A stretch of DNA of 64,000 nucleotides from Calocera cornea HHB12733 (taxonomy: Eukaryota; Basidiomycota; Dacrymycetes; Dacrymycetales; Dacrymycetaceae): the NCBI GenBank assembly GCA_001632435.1, contig KV423998.1:5859-69858 (forward strand), given 5' to 3'. The position numbers were made by a program, and so were the translations under genes. Below the pieces are notes generated by a model, which had not been told where the DNA came from, made no database searches, and worked only from the letters and a program-made list of their open reading frames with translations. Below are positions 44,375-56,001 of the stretch, in pieces (the stretch's first letter is position 1; the number at the start of each line of letters is the position of its first letter).

Positions 44375-46374
44375 CTAGTGACTGGTATGCCGATATTCTG
44401 CACCACAGTCGCCCATCTTCCGAAACATCTCTTCGGCCTGGCTCTTGTTCAGGACGGCGTTGATAGTCGCACGGTCCTTCTCCGTAAGGCTGAAAGAGAA
44501 CACGCGTAGGTTGGACTCGGCATTGGAAGACACACCCAATCTAGTGCCTGGATAGAACATCAACACACGACATGGCGATCGGGAATGACGTCAGACGTGC
44601 CTACGATGACCGATGCCACCTCCTCCTTCTCCAACACCCACTTCGCAGCAACGTTGGCAATGTCTACGCCCCCACCATGGGCATTTGCAATGCCTCTTAG
44701 CACTGCTAACAGCTCCTGGAACAGCGTCCATCCTCCCCAAAGCATGATCATGTCAAAGTACTACGCGCCACCATCAGTCGTGATTCGATGAAACATATCC
44801 TAGACGGACCTTTCTCTGCGACGGGGTGATTGAATCCGCATACAAGTTTGGGGATGGTTTCCCAAGCCACTTGTCCGATAAGAAGCCGCCGCACTACCAG
44901 AAACTCGCTCACAGAAACTCGACAAGCGGCAGGTGCGACTCACGTATGTGCCGTAGGTCAGCAGCTTGATACCGTGCTTCTTACAGACGTCGGCAAGCGC
45001 GAAACGGGGACGTTGATCGATAAGCGAGTACTGCATGCGTGTCAGCAGCACATTCATTGCCCATTTCTTCAGTGACATACCTGAACCTGGTTGCTGATCA
45101 CCATGCCCTCCCCATCCCATTCCTGCTTGAGATACATGCAGATCTCGTCGGTCCGCTCTGCGTTGAAGTTGACCAGACCAATCGCTTTCACCACATGTGG
45201 TGCAAATCGCGATAGGGCGATCAGATGGTGTATGATAAGCAAATAGCTCTTGTCGGAGTACTTTGTGCTGTATAAGTAACACGGCGTAAAAGAAACAGTT
45301 CAGCACTCACATCTTGCCAATGAAACTGCAGCACGTCAAGGTATCCACCACATCGGTCACGCCTCTCGTGGACTTTGCTGGCGACCCACTCGCTCGTTGG
45401 AGCCCGGTCTGGCGCAGCAAACACACACCACTTGGTGCATGTAATCATCTGATCATTCAGCTCCTTCAGCAAGGACCGACGAAACTGGCCGAAAATGATC
45501 TCCGCATCGCCGTAGTGATCTGCCATGTCGGCGGCTCGGAAGCCCTGGGAGACGAGATCAAGCAAGGAGGATTGCATCTCGCGAGAGGAGGCTGTCCCCC
45601 ATGCAGGACTGGAGAGCTGCCAGAAACCGATGAGAAGGCGAGGCATCTCGATTGGGCCCAATGTTATAGTGGGAATTGTTGCCTCATATGACGACATATC
45701 GACTTCCTGATGAAGCAGGTCCATGTGTGGAACATGGAGCAGGGCATCATTGGGGAAGAGCAATGCGTAGGTATCGCGAGTTTGAGACCACGCCCTGTCT
45801 AAGCCGAAGGAAGCGTCCAGGCCGCCCAACTTAGTCCAGAGCTCATGCAAAGCAGACTTGAAAGCCGAAGAGTCGAAATCGGGGCCGGTAGCGCTCTCTT
45901 TGATGGCTTGCATATACTGGATGATATCACCGTTCGCGCGCTTCAGAGCGGCTTGCAATGGTTCTTCCGGCTTCAGCGACCGCTCATGGCTCGCGGTCAG
46001 CAGTGCATCCACGAGGTATGTCGTACGTTGCAGAGCGCGCGCATGCAGTCCAGCTAAGAAGTCAATCCGAAAGTCCAGCATGCATTGAAGAAGGTCCGGC
46101 GTAACTGTCTTCGAATCCGGCAACAGCGCCTTCTGGTCAGGAAGAGCCAGTGGCTCCGCCGACCGACTTTCGTAGACGACGTCGCGAAGCACGGATGCGA
46201 GCGATGGGTGCTCGGACAGAATGCGGCGACATGCAGCTCGTAGGTCGGTGGGCGGCACTGTCCATAAACATCCAGCTCAGGACTCCGATGAGGACGGATG
46301 AACGAACGCTGCGCGATAAGGACATCCATCATCATGTTGACATGACCGCCAACAGCAGCGGTCGTTTGAGCCAT
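44375..46374 (-). CDS. Aldo/keto reductase with unassigned N-terminal domain (564 aa)
   Basis: Seven exons on the minus strand: 46308-46374, 45311-46257, 45081-45260, 44944-45030, 44810-44893, 44597-44760 and 44375-44540, total 1695 bases in frame. Residues from about 200 onwards match the NADP-dependent aldo/keto reductase barrel: IEMPRLLIGFWQLSS, ADMADHYGDAE (catalytic Asp/Tyr), DVLQFHWQDYS (His), KAIGLVNF, EGMVISNQVQYSLID, and TLGVSSNAESNLRVF near the coenzyme site. The first about 195 residues are a helical domain I do not recognise (LRAACRRILSEHPSLASVLR, TYLVDALLTASHERSLKPEE). Length is about 200 more than ordinary reductases. The first intron (50 bases, GTTCGT donor) is inferred from phase. 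Intron 4 uses a GTCCGT donor. Confidence 0.83.
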
Positions 46375-46661
46375 TGTACAAGGTATTGGAAATCGTCAAT
46401 GTAAGCCGCACGATGAGACTTGAAGCGCTGTCAAGGGAGGTTGGGATGAAATCATGGGGTTGACATTGTGCGCATTGCCTTCCAGAAGGGTGAAACGTGT
46501 CCGCATTGTCTTCCTCGACGTGGTCGCTGCCCTCAGGGCCCGAACCTACGCCGCGTTTCGATCCATCATCATCTGCGTCCACGTCCACGTCAAAACTCGT
46601 CACCGTGCGAGCTCACCATATCCTCTCCTTTCTTTCGTAGCTCTTTCTTCAAACGCTCATC
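46375..46661. promoter_or_regulatory. Divergent promoter, reductase and SEC72
   Basis: A 287-base gap separates the divergent start codons. A T/C-rich stretch (about 46615-46650) precedes the SEC72 ATG. No TATA box was seen. Confidence 0.4.
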
Positions 46662-47732
46662 ATGGCTCGACGACCTATGCAGCCACCGACTCCAAACACA
46701 CCGTTCACGCCCAGCACGCCTGGGACGCCTTCCACGCCAAGTACGCCTGGGACGCCGGGCACGCCGAGTACACCTGGGACAGCCAGCACTGCGAGTGGAC
46801 CTGCTCAACCACAACGTATCGACATCCGCAATATAACACCGCAGATGATGGCGCGCTTCTCGCCAGAGCAGCGCGCTCAGATTCTCGCCATGCAGCAACG
46901 ACTACGCGAACAGCAAGCTCAACAAGCTCAGGCGATGGCTGCACCTCCACCACCTCCGCTCGATCCAGCTCTGCAAGCACTGTTGGACAGCAACTACCAC
47001 CCTGTCTCGCTCAAGTTTGCGGATGAAGAGCGTATGTCTGCTGTTTGCAAAGAGCACGGAGAGGAGACGTGTGAGAAATGTGGCACCGACTTCGCTGCGC
47101 TGAATGAGCTTGCTGAGCAACTCATGTCCGCACTTGGCAAGGACGGTGTACCCCCACCACCGCCTCCGCCCAATCAGCCTGGCATTCCTAACGGTGGTGC
47201 AAGGACTCAGAGGATGACGAAGTTTAAGGATGACGGCAATGTGAGCATATACCCTCCCCGTCATGTATCACATCTAATCCTGTCCTTTCTAGACCATGTT
47301 CAAGAAGGGTCAGCACGGACTCGCAGCAAAGCATTATACCCAGGCTCTCGATATCGCTGCCTCGCGTCCGCCATGGGAGCCACATGTCCTGCTTCGGGAG
47401 GAGCTGGCGATGTGTCTGTCAAACCGTTCAGCAGCGTACGTCGCCAACAGCGAGCTCGACCTTGGCCTGTGGGATGCCGACGCGGTCATTGGCCTGAAGC
47501 GGCCGTGGAGCAAGGGCCATTTCAGGAAGGCGAAGGCGCTTATGGGCATGGGGCGATATAAGGAGGCAAAGGAGGCGCTGGAGCTCGGGCTGAGCTTCGA
47601 TCCGGATAGTGAGGTGCGTGCCTCAACCCCACTGCTCGAGGATCCCACTGACCATCCCTGTAGGAGATGAAGAAGACTGTCGAGGACATAGACCGTCTGA
47701 CAGAAAAGGAGGCGCTTGCTGTAGTTGCGTGA
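46662..47732 (+). CDS. SEC72: Sec72-type TPR subunit of the post-translational translocon (322 aa)
   Basis: Three exons: 46662-47240, 47293-47613 and 47664-47732, total 969 bases in frame. Sec72 is a cytosolic TPR subunit of the Sec62/63 complex that docks chaperones at the ER translocon. After a Thr/Pro-repeat N-terminus come YHPVSLKFADEERMSAVC and a CxxH...CxxC segment (CKEHGEETCEKCG). The TPR domain follows: GQHGLAAKHYTQALDIA, then RPPWEPHVLLREELAMCLSNRSAAYV and WSKGHFRKAKALMGMGRYKEAKEALELGL. The RPPWEP...REEL...SNR string is the Sec72 hallmark. The Cys/His cluster is a plausible small zinc site but is not part of the yeast protein. Assignment is strong for the TPR half. Confidence 0.85.
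46686..46800 (+). repeat. Thr-Pro-Gly minisatellite in SEC72
   Basis: Irregular 9-base units (ACGCCTGGG and ACGCCAAGT variants) encode TPSTPGTP-type repeats in the N-terminal tail. Confidence 0.8.
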
Positions 47733-47825
47733 TATGTCTGTCGGTGACTGCACCGTGTCGTACGCCTGAATGCAATCATGTTGCTCTAATATTTCCTATT
47801 GATACATTGGTTGTCCAACAGCGGA

Positions 47826-48383
47826 CTAGAACAGCGCGAAACCCCTGTTCCTGACAACATCATGCGAGACGCCTCTCTTGATCTTCATGGCTACACTCCT
47901 GTTCATGATACTTTTTTCCAGCGCATCCCTCAGCTCCACACCGCATGCCGGCAGGCTGTCCTCAAAAAACACCCTCGCCACAACCCTTGCCGCGGTCTTG
48001 TCTCGACGGCGCAGTAGAACGACAAACCACCGTGTCTGCTGCAGCGTCAAGTATGTTCCGTAGGCAATGGTCCATTCATAGATGTGTCGGACGCCATCAA
48101 ATAGCACCCAGTTCCCGGCGCCATCTTGCTCGATCGGGAGATTGAAATCGTCGCCAGTCGTTCCACGCAACATCTTGAAGTACTCCTCTACTTCATCTGA
48201 AGGCTTGTCAGCGCTATCGATAAGTTATCGTTAAGAGTGAAACTTACAATCGGTCAACCCATGTTTCTCGATGTAGCGGTATTGTGTCCCATAGTTTATC
48301 GGTATGGTATCTGCTCACTGTAATCAGCAAGAGACAAGGGCAGCAAAGTTAGGGCAGAATCGACATTGGTGAATCGGACTCAT
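47826..48383 (-). CDS. Hypothetical protein (about 150 aa)
   Basis: Three exons on the minus strand are suggested: 48365-48383, 48248-48310 and 47826-48196, 453 bases in frame. The protein has IPINYGTQYRYIEKHG, then EDVEEYF-like helices, DDFNLPIEQDGAGNWVLFDG and a Trp/Arg-rich stretch (QQTRWFVVLLRRRDKTAARVV). No signal peptide and no family recognised. The last exon is well supported by its length. The first exon is weak because its donor is GTCGAT. It ends 93 bases from the convergent SEC72 stop. Confidence 0.5.
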
Positions 48384-49995
48384 ATAGGAACACGACGTTT
48401 AGTGACAAATAAATACTGGGAGTGGCTCGATGGGCCACAGTCCGCATGACACTCGCCCTTTTATGTGCATGTCACCTGCGGGCTGGCGTGCCCCACACAT
48501 GACCACAAGCCAACGTGAATGTTCGACGGAGAATACACTCCATCAATCTGCACGAGCCTCGAGGATCGATCAGTCGGATCGTCGTCGCTATCCCGTTGAG
48601 AAGAGGTTCGAATTCCTTTATAAGGAAGAGGAAACATGCGAAGGAAACCCGTGCCGGCGGCCGAGATAAACCCGTAGAGTCTCCTTAGCGCAGGAAAGGA
48701 AATGCTGGCCCGGATGATCCATGCGAGAATAGTCGGCGTCGAAACCGCCTCGGTCCCCGCCGAGCTGCCGACACGAAAATGGCAGTGCCATTCGGCGACA
48801 TGTCCAGCACTGTAGACGCGCTTTACCTCTTCGAGCGATGCACCGGTGCCAGCACGGTATCTCGGTCCTGAGCCCCGTGTAGGAGTTAGATGATAGCCGT
48901 TATCTAGGGCACGTACGATGTGGTAGATGACGAAAGCAAGGAGCCAACACTCCCATCCATTCCAATTGAACCTCCGCACTTGCGATGGAAAAGACGGCGA
49001 GAGCCTGGACGCTATCGGTCTTCACATCGCAGAAGCTGATGTGACAGATGATAATCCAGACGGAAGAGTATATAGCTCGCAAGGGCTGTGCTATAGGTCC
49101 CGTAAGTCGGGACGCGTCAAGTGATCGTGGGTTCTTTTGTAGAAGCCTGACACCCGACACGCCGAATACCAACGCTGCATCAGCATGCTGTACTGGAGAC
49201 CTCAAGGATAAACGGACTTGATGGGGTTGAATTGGATTTAGTAAGGCGCGGGTGGAGTATCACAGTGAGCGAGCAATCAATCGGGGGTCACGCCAGCTCA
49301 GTGTGAAACGAAAATATCTTCCTCGGTTTCTTTAGTCCGGCAATCGTCCTGGAACGTGAAATCATCAGTCCCAACAATCGTACGGAGGGAAATCGACCAC
49401 CGTACCGCCATCCCCAGATACTGGACCCACCTCTTCGATCATAGGCTACAATCGTAAGCTTGGAGTTGTGTCGATGATCAGGAAGATGGGCAGCCATGGA
49501 AGTTATAATGAGTCATCAGTAGTTGGGCGATGAGCAAGTTTAGTCAGTAAATCACGGCAGTTGGGAAGCCGATTGATCAAGAAAGGCACGCTCCAACTGG
49601 CAGGCAACGGAGTGATTGATAACGCAGCCATCTTCTGCCGAGAAAACATACATCTATGCAAGGTTGACGCAGATCATCAATGACCACGCGATTATCAGGT
49701 CGGCGGACATAGGCAGAAGCGCTAGGGAGGCGGGGCCGGACTGCGCAATTCCCAAGGGAATCAAGGATCTTTTGCGGACCGAACTATCCATATTGAAAGG
49801 GATGATCAATGCAACCAATGGTGAAGGACGCGATGCATGGGAACGCAGTTACGGGGCACGAAGCAAGGACCGACTCGGCGGATCTTCGACTCCGGCAGTT
49901 TCTCTGATTTTCACGTGATGCCAGGTCCCTGAGATTGAAGTTGTCGTCACCCCAAGGAACGGGTCTTGGAGACCAATCGTACGTAGCCTACTTAC
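48384..49995. other. Region of uncertain content, 1.6 kb
   Basis: Base composition is less GC-rich than the surroundings. A minus-strand frame at 48461-48979 (172 aa, annotated separately) is the longest. Exons upstream of ATXN10 may exist between 49616 and 49980 but cannot be joined convincingly. No repeats or RNA genes were noticed. Confidence 0.4.
48461..48979 (-). CDS. Uncertain open frame (172 aa)
   Basis: A single-exon frame begins MRRFNWNGWECWLLAFVIYH, which is hydrophobic enough for a membrane anchor, followed by mixed sequence (SLEEVKRVYSAGHVAEWHCH, SISFPALRRLYGFISAAG). No family is recognised and codon use is not distinctive. It might be one exon of a larger gene, or chance. Confidence 0.25.
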   Translation of the reverse strand: MRRFNWNGWECWLLAFVIYHIVRALDNGYHLTPTRGSGPRYRAGTGASLEEVKRVYSAGHVAEWHCHFRVGSSAGTEAVSTPTILAWIIRASISFPALRRLYGFISAAGTGFLRMFPLPYKGIRTSSQRDSDDDPTDRSSRLVQIDGVYSPSNIHVGLWSCVGHASPQVTCT

Positions 49996-51818
49996 ATGTC
50001 CACAGGCTTTCCGTTCGACCTTGACACCGGCGACACGGATGCGAGCAAGGATAATCGAATCGCCACGGGAGATGCACTCCTGACATTCGCCCGCAAGCTC
50101 GCGACATCCGCCGGAGAGAGGTCGGCCCTCGCTTCTCAGCAAGCCTTTTGGGCTGGTCTGAACCGCAACTGGGAGCTACTTGCTACGACTTTTCAGCCCG
50201 AACAGGACGATGAATATGAGCATTATCTGCTGGGCTTGCTGAGGGTGACCCGGAATGCGGTCGCCGGGGAGTCTGCGAATCAGGACCACGCGTAGTGCGC
50301 TCGATTAGTTCTCCCGCACATGACGCTTGGCTGATACATGCGATAGTGTGTCTGAACCGCATATAAGACGCATCCTACAGCAGCTCACAGCTGGAGTGTG
50401 GTTGACTGATGATACATGTGTGTATCCCCCGTCCAGGTGCTGCGGCTGCGGCTGATTATATGAAAAGACAATCTACACGTGCAGGGCCTCACACAATTGC
50501 TGTCGAATGTGATCACAGCAAACGATGCGCTGGCCCAACGGTTGTGGGAGACATATGCCGCTCTTCCAGGCGAGTCTTCCCCGATTCTGTATGTTCTTTC
50601 CGTGCTCTGCCTGCAGCAGTGTATTTCATGGTGCTGTTAAGGCGCCTGCTGTACAGCCGCGATATCAAGACCATAATACCCACATTCGTGTTGGTGCTCA
50701 ACTGTACGATCGACAGTGCGCCTCGCATGCAGTTGATGACCGAGAGTCGTACTACATTGCCTTTACTGGATTGGATCGATCGAGCAACTGAGTTGGGAGA
50801 GGAAGGCGACGAAGGGACTGTGTTTCAGTTAGGGTGCGCCACCACACATTTGCTTGAGGCCCAGCGATTGTTGACCGAACTATGCAGTTACACTATATTC
50901 AGTAATGCTTTCAAGCTCGATCTATTCGACCATCTATTTGTATCCTTATCTATGTGCGCGCTTTCGTCTTGCTTTGGCCGACATCGAGCTGACTCGATGT
51001 ATGCAGACCCTCGCAACCGTTGCCACCTGCGCAATTCACACTTCTCAAGCTGTATGACTCTTATCTCCATTCTCCATCGAGACCAAGCACATCAACAGCA
51101 ACCGTGTATTCTCTTCTCCCAGCTCTGCTATCACTGTCAGAGCATGTGCGCCGACTGCAAGACCAACAACAGCCGGAAATCAATGTCGGGCAAGGCATGG
51201 TCTTGATCCACGATATCTTGAACGAGACGGTTCTTGAAGAGGACAGCAGGAAGCAACGCGATCTCCGCGTTGTGGTGGAGCGGAGCAGGGGGGAGGATGG
51301 ACTGGGTGTTCCCGAATCATTGATAGGTGCGGTTAGGCCCTTAGACGACGTTGTCATGGTACTGATCCGCTGTTAGAGCTTTTGCGCCACCTCATATCCC
51401 ACGCACCAGCCACATCGCCGCTTGATACCCGGACAGAACCAAGTGCACCAGACGCGTTGAGCTACGTCAACCGCTCCATCGTGCGCCTGATATCCACCAT
51501 CTCGCATGGCTCTCGGGACGTGCAGGATCGCGTTGGCGCCGCCGGAGGGCTGGAAGTCATCCTCAGTCTGACAACGGGGGACGGGCGGAATCCCTGTGAG
51601 TGGGCAGCACTGGAACATAGGCTCCCTTCTCATACGCCATACGCTCCAAAGATCTGCGGGAACACGCCCTGTTCGCGGTTCGCAACCTCCTTGCCGGGCA
51701 TTTGGAGAACCAGAGGAGGGTCGAGGTCCTCGAGCTGGAGGGCACGGAGGACGCGTCGGGCGGAGTCACGGGGCTGAGGCTGAGGGCCAAGGGTGACGGA
51801 GCTGCGAACGGCGGATAG
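49996..51818 (+). CDS. Ataxin-10 homologue (478 aa)
   Basis: Eight exons: 49996-50291, 50347-50419, 50485-50588, 50642-50833, 50888-50953, 51007-51326, 51377-51595 and 51652-51818, total 1437 bases in frame. The protein is an all-helical armadillo-like repeat protein. Its signatures are the N-terminal LLRVTRNAVAGESANQ and the C-terminal Ataxin-10 domain NPYLREHALFAVRNLLAGHLENQ. Length equals human ATXN10 (475). In fungi the homologue (Ctr/Copper-related or Mdb family names vary) is linked to cytokinesis and growth; the exact role is not fixed. Intron 3 (53 bases) was chosen because a shorter acceptor would give an impossible 28-base intron. Upstream exons are possible but not needed for full length. 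Confidence 0.83.
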
Positions 51819-52217
51819 ATGACACGCTACGCACGGCGCTTTCTGTCTGATACACCGTCAATCAGCAGCCGAGCCCGCTCGTTCGCGCCCGCACCGCCAG
51901 ATATCTGCAATTTTCGACAGCGCTCCACGTCTGTGTAACCACACCCCGTCGAGCGGACCCGCAGACTCGGTAATAGACATGCATTATAGCGTAAGTTGTA
52001 AGTGGGGAATCGACTGCCTCTCAAAAAGGTGATACAATGCTGTGGCGTAGCTGTCGGGTAGAGTAATGCGTCAATGGTGTAGTGGCGCTGTCTAAGCACA
52101 AATACTCCTGGCCCGTCCCACTCTGACTCGCCCCACGTCCCGCGTTCGTCGATGCCCCGCGCTCGTGCTGCGCATCCGCCCGCTGCTCCTGCCCGCCGAA
52201 GCCGAAGGCTCGGCTCC
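51819..52217. other. Convergent intergenic region
   Basis: It lies between the ATXN10 and RIM2 stops. Nothing else was recognised. Confidence 0.45.
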
Positions 52218-53470
52218 TTACTTCATCGTGTTGATCCCGTACCACCTGAGGATGCCCTCGTAGATACTGTACATGACGGCGGCGTTGGGGACGACCCTGA
52301 GCAGGTGTGCGCTCAGCCCGCCATACAAGCTCCTCACGCCCTCCTCGCGGATGACGAGGGCGAATGTCTGGAGCAGCCCGCGGTACTTGACGACGCCGCC
52401 GTCGAGGGGCTGCCTGAGCCGTGTGCGCACGACCTCGTGCGGGTACGTGATGAGCGAGGCGATCGTCTTGGCCGCGCCCGCCGCGCCGAGCATCCCGGCC
52501 CACTCCACTGCACCGCCCTGCCCGCGGAACATGCGCTTCAGGTTCTCGTATAAGGCCCACTGGATCGTCCCCTCCGTCGCGCCGAGGTAGCTGGCCGACA
52601 GGCCCTTGTAGAACCCGGCTACGCCCTCGTGTGCTGCGATATGCCGGATGCACGCGAGGGAGGAGGTGAAGGGCTGGGATTGGGAGGCCGACAGCTGCAG
52701 ACGCGTCTTGACGACCCAGATCGGGTTCGTTGCTGTGCTTGTCACCATTCCTGGTTTGCGTCAGCCGGGCTCTCTGGGTGCTCTCCCCGTGCTCCAGAGC
52801 GAGGTGGAGTCGGAGCGGGGGGGGAAGACAGGGACATACCAGCGATGGCCGCCGCACTCAAGAACACCCACGTGTCCTCCCTCCCCCCATTGAACTTGTC
52901 CGCGATCACCTGCTTCCCATTCCCATACGTGAAGAAGTGGATGCTCCTAGCCGGGACGACGCCGACGAGCGTTGGGCCGAGGCCCTTGAACAGCGCCCCG
53001 GGACCCTCGTATCGGTATATGGAGCGCATGAGCAGGGCGGTGTCGTAGAATGCCCAGAGGATGTTGCCTGCTCGAGGCGGGGGGAGGGCGGTGAGGCGGG
53101 GTTGGCGAGGCTGGAAGGACGGGGTGGAGGAGGTGGCGAGGGAGGGGGAGGGGGAGCCGGCGGTGGCGAGGTGGGGGAGGTGGTGCGGGGCGTGCTCGTG
53201 CGCCGGGACGTGCTGGAACATGCTGCTCTGCAGGCGGGTCTTGACGACGTCGAAGGGCGAGGTGACGATGGCGCCGCACATGCCGCCGAGCCTGCGCGGC
53301 GCAAATGAATCAAACCGTCATCCCGGTCAGCATGAGTGTCTGGCAAGGGGGTGGGGAGTGCGGACGCACCCGCCGGCAAGGAGATGTACGCCGGACTTTG
53401 CGGGGATCCAGCTGCTCGAGGGGGAGGCGATTGGCGGGGGGCGATCGACCGGGGTGGCCATGGTGGCCAT
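52218..53470 (-). CDS. RIM2: Mitochondrial pyrimidine nucleotide carrier Rim2 (361 aa)
   Basis: Three exons on the minus strand: 53370-53470, 52840-53291 and 52218-52750, total 1086 bases in frame. Rim2 exchanges pyrimidine (deoxy)nucleotides and Mg2+ across the inner membrane. The three carrier signatures are SPFDVVKTRLQS, NPIWVVKTRLQL and YPHEVVRTRLRQ, with the Trp in the second repeat typical of the Rim2/SLC25A33/36 group. ARSIHFFTYGNGK and GLSASYLGATEG are also conserved. A long Ser/Pro/His insert lies in the first matrix loop. The start is the first of two in-frame Met codons (MATMATP). It is divergent from GatA, also mitochondrial. Confidence 0.93.
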
Positions 53471-53862
53471 TTTGGGGGGGTTAGGCTGCGCTGCCGGGTT
53501 GCTCGACTGTGAGCGAGCGAGCTAGCGTTGACGGAAAGGAAAGCGAAGGACGGGAGGGGGAGAGAGGAGAGGAGACGGCAAGCACAACGACGGGCAGAGA
53601 GAGCAGGAGCAGCAAGTCAGTGTAATATGCGTACTTAGTGGCGGACGGCCCTCACCGTTTTCCTACCCTCCGAGTCCCTCGAGCGTGATTCCGGCGCGCG
53701 TCCCTCGGCAATACTGTAATAATGCTAGTCATATTTTGGGCAGCGCCGATTGGTCCCGTCTGGGTGGGCCGGCCCGGAGACGATGCGGCACGCTCGGCTC
53801 CGGGGAACGCGTCTGCTGTATGCTGAGGCGCGAGCGGCCTGACTAGTGCTCCGAAAGCAAGG
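53471..53862. promoter_or_regulatory. Divergent promoter, RIM2 and GatA
   Basis: This 392-base gap holds the promoters of two mitochondrial proteins. A purine-rich stretch (about 53530-53580) lies on the RIM2 side. A shared regulator is plausible but no motif is recognised. Confidence 0.45.
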
Positions 53863-55797
53863 ATGCGACGCCGCCCCCCACCCCCGTGCCTCCCATGCAG
53901 CGCGCGGCGCATACACACCTCAGCCAGAGCACGGGGCGGCGCGGCCCATTATCTGGAGCAGATCCGGCTCAAGGACCAGCAGCCGGGCGGGTGGAACGCC
54001 TTCGTGTCTGTCAACACTGGTGCGTCCCTGCCCCGCCTGCCTTGCAGGGAGTGAAGGAAGGCTGATGGGAGACCGGGTGTAGAGCCGCCTGAGGAGGGGG
54101 TGGGTGGTGAGTGCTTTCATAAGGGGAGGGGGATCGAGCTGAGCTCAAGTGGTAGGGGAGGACAGGCTGTGTGTCGCCGTGAAGGATAATCTGTGCAGCT
54201 ACTGGCTGCCCACCACCGCCGGCTCGCTCGCCCTCTCCAGTACGTCCACTCCCCAAACCTCGCACCCTTCGCCTCCCCCTTCCCCGTCTCCCCCCTCTCC
54301 CTCGCACCGCTGACTCTCTCAGACTTCCACTCGCCCTACAACAGCACCCCGCTCCGCCTGCTCCTCCGCGCGCACGCCCACCTCCTCGGCAAGACCAACA
54401 TGGACGAGTTCGGCATGGGCTCGTTCGGCGTCCACTCCGCCTCTGGGCCAGTGCAGAACCCGCGCTGGGAGGGCCGCGTCGCGGGCGGGAGCAGCAGCGG
54501 GAGCGCCGCGGCTGTCGCGGGGGGGTTGTGTGATGTGTGCGTCTGTCACTTCGCCCCGGACAGTGGCTCCTCGCGATGACTGTACTAATATCCCCCCCAG
54601 GGCGCTCGGGACAGACACAGGCGGGTCAATCCGCCTCCCAGCCTCCTACTGCAGCATCTACGGGCTCAAGCCCTCCTCAGGGCTCATCTCGCGGCACGGG
54701 CTAATCTCCTACGCCGACTCCCTGGACACGGTCGGCCTGCTCGCGCGCTCCGTGCGCGTCCTGCAGCGCACGTTCGGGATTGTGAACGAGTGGGATGAGA
54801 AGGACCCGACGAGCGCCCCTAAGGAGGTTAGGGAAGCCGCGGCTCAGCAGGCGAGGGAGAGGCTGCAGGAGCTCGGGCAGGGAGTGACAGGCCTGCGGGT
54901 GGGTGTCCCAGCGGAATTCTGCCCTTCCGAGCTCTCCGCCTCCGCCCTGGCGCCCCTGCGCACCGCCCTGCGTGCCCTGCGCGCGCAGGGCGCGCACCTA
55001 ATCCCCGTCCGCTTGCCCTCGACGCCCTACGCCCTCAGCGCGTACTACGTGCTCGCTTCGGCCGAAGCGAGCTCCAACCTCGCGCGGTACGATGGTGTGC
55101 GGTATGGGTTTCGCGGGGCGGTGGCACGGGAGGAGGAGAGGGGGGATACAGCACGGATGTATGCGAGGATGAGGACGGCCGCGCTCGGCGGGGAGGTGAG
55201 GAAGCGGCTACTGCTGGGGACGTATGCGCTGACAGCCGAGTGAGTGCTCCTTCCCCCTTCCGTCCCATCTCGTTCCACGCCATGCCATCCCTCCCCACCC
55301 TCTGGTGCTCCGGCGCCGTGCTTTCGTCATGTTGGGAGGGCCGCTGATGTGTGCGCAGCGCGTTCGACAACTACTTCCTGCAAGCGCAGCGCGTGCGCAA
55401 GCTGGTAAAGAACGACTTTGACACCGTCTTCCGCGCGCCGAACGTCCTCTCCTTCCCGCCCTCCGCCGCCCTCCCAGGCCCAAACGAACAGGGCGTCGAC
55501 GTCCTCCTCCACGCATCAGCCATCGGCCCGGCGCCGAGGATGGAGGATGTGCAGAAACAGGCGGGCCGCGAGCTGGACGCGTACGTCCAGGACGTGCTGA
55601 GCGTCCCCGCGAGCTTGGCGGGCGTGCCCGCGCTTAGTGTGCCCGTTTCCGTTCCGGATCGGGCGCGGGGGCTTGGGGAGGGCGAGGGCGAGGGCGAGGG
55701 CGAGGGGAGTGTGGGGGTTAGTGTGGTTGGGCAGTGGGGGTGGGACGAGCTGGTCATGCGCGTTGGGGAGGTTATTGGGGATAAGATCGATGATTGA
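53863..55797 (+). CDS. HER2: Mitochondrial Glu-tRNA(Gln) amidotransferase subunit A (510 aa)
   Basis: Five exons: 53863-54019, 54156-54239, 54323-54536, 54601-55239 and 55359-55797, total 1533 bases in frame. GatA (yeast Her2) releases ammonia from glutamine so that misacylated Glu-tRNA(Gln) becomes Gln-tRNA in mitochondria. The amidase triad is present: Lys in CVAVKDNLC, cis-Ser in [15 protein letters not shown] and Ser nucleophile in [15 protein letters not shown]. The signature [13 protein letters not shown] and [19 protein letters not shown] follow the family. The Arg-rich start [20 protein letters not shown] is a presequence. An unusual Glu-Gly repeat ([10 protein letters not shown], about 55675-55705) interrupts the C-terminal part. 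Confidence 0.93.
55675..55706 (+). repeat. GAGGGC hexanucleotide tract in HER2
   Basis: About five tandem GAGGGC-like units in frame encode alternating Glu-Gly near the C-terminus of the amidotransferase. Confidence 0.8.
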
Positions 55798-56001
55798 TTA
55801 GGGGTCATAATGGCTCCCTGGCCTGGCTGTAGACTACTCGACATATCGCACTCTACTGGATCTAATGCATCGCGGGTGAAAGAAAAACCCCTTCGAAAAG
55901 CCGTGGAGCAGAGAGAGATGAGCCGTTATCGACTCGAGTGACACGCAAAGTTGAATATTACTCCTGCATATGCTTCGGACATGGGACAACTGTGGTTCCA
56001 T

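Noticed and set aside
45221..45310. Earlier acceptor in the reductase third intron (after CTTATACAG)
   Set aside because: It gives a frame that loses the conserved KAIGLVNF and EGMVISNQVQ segments; the acceptor ending at 45261 keeps them.
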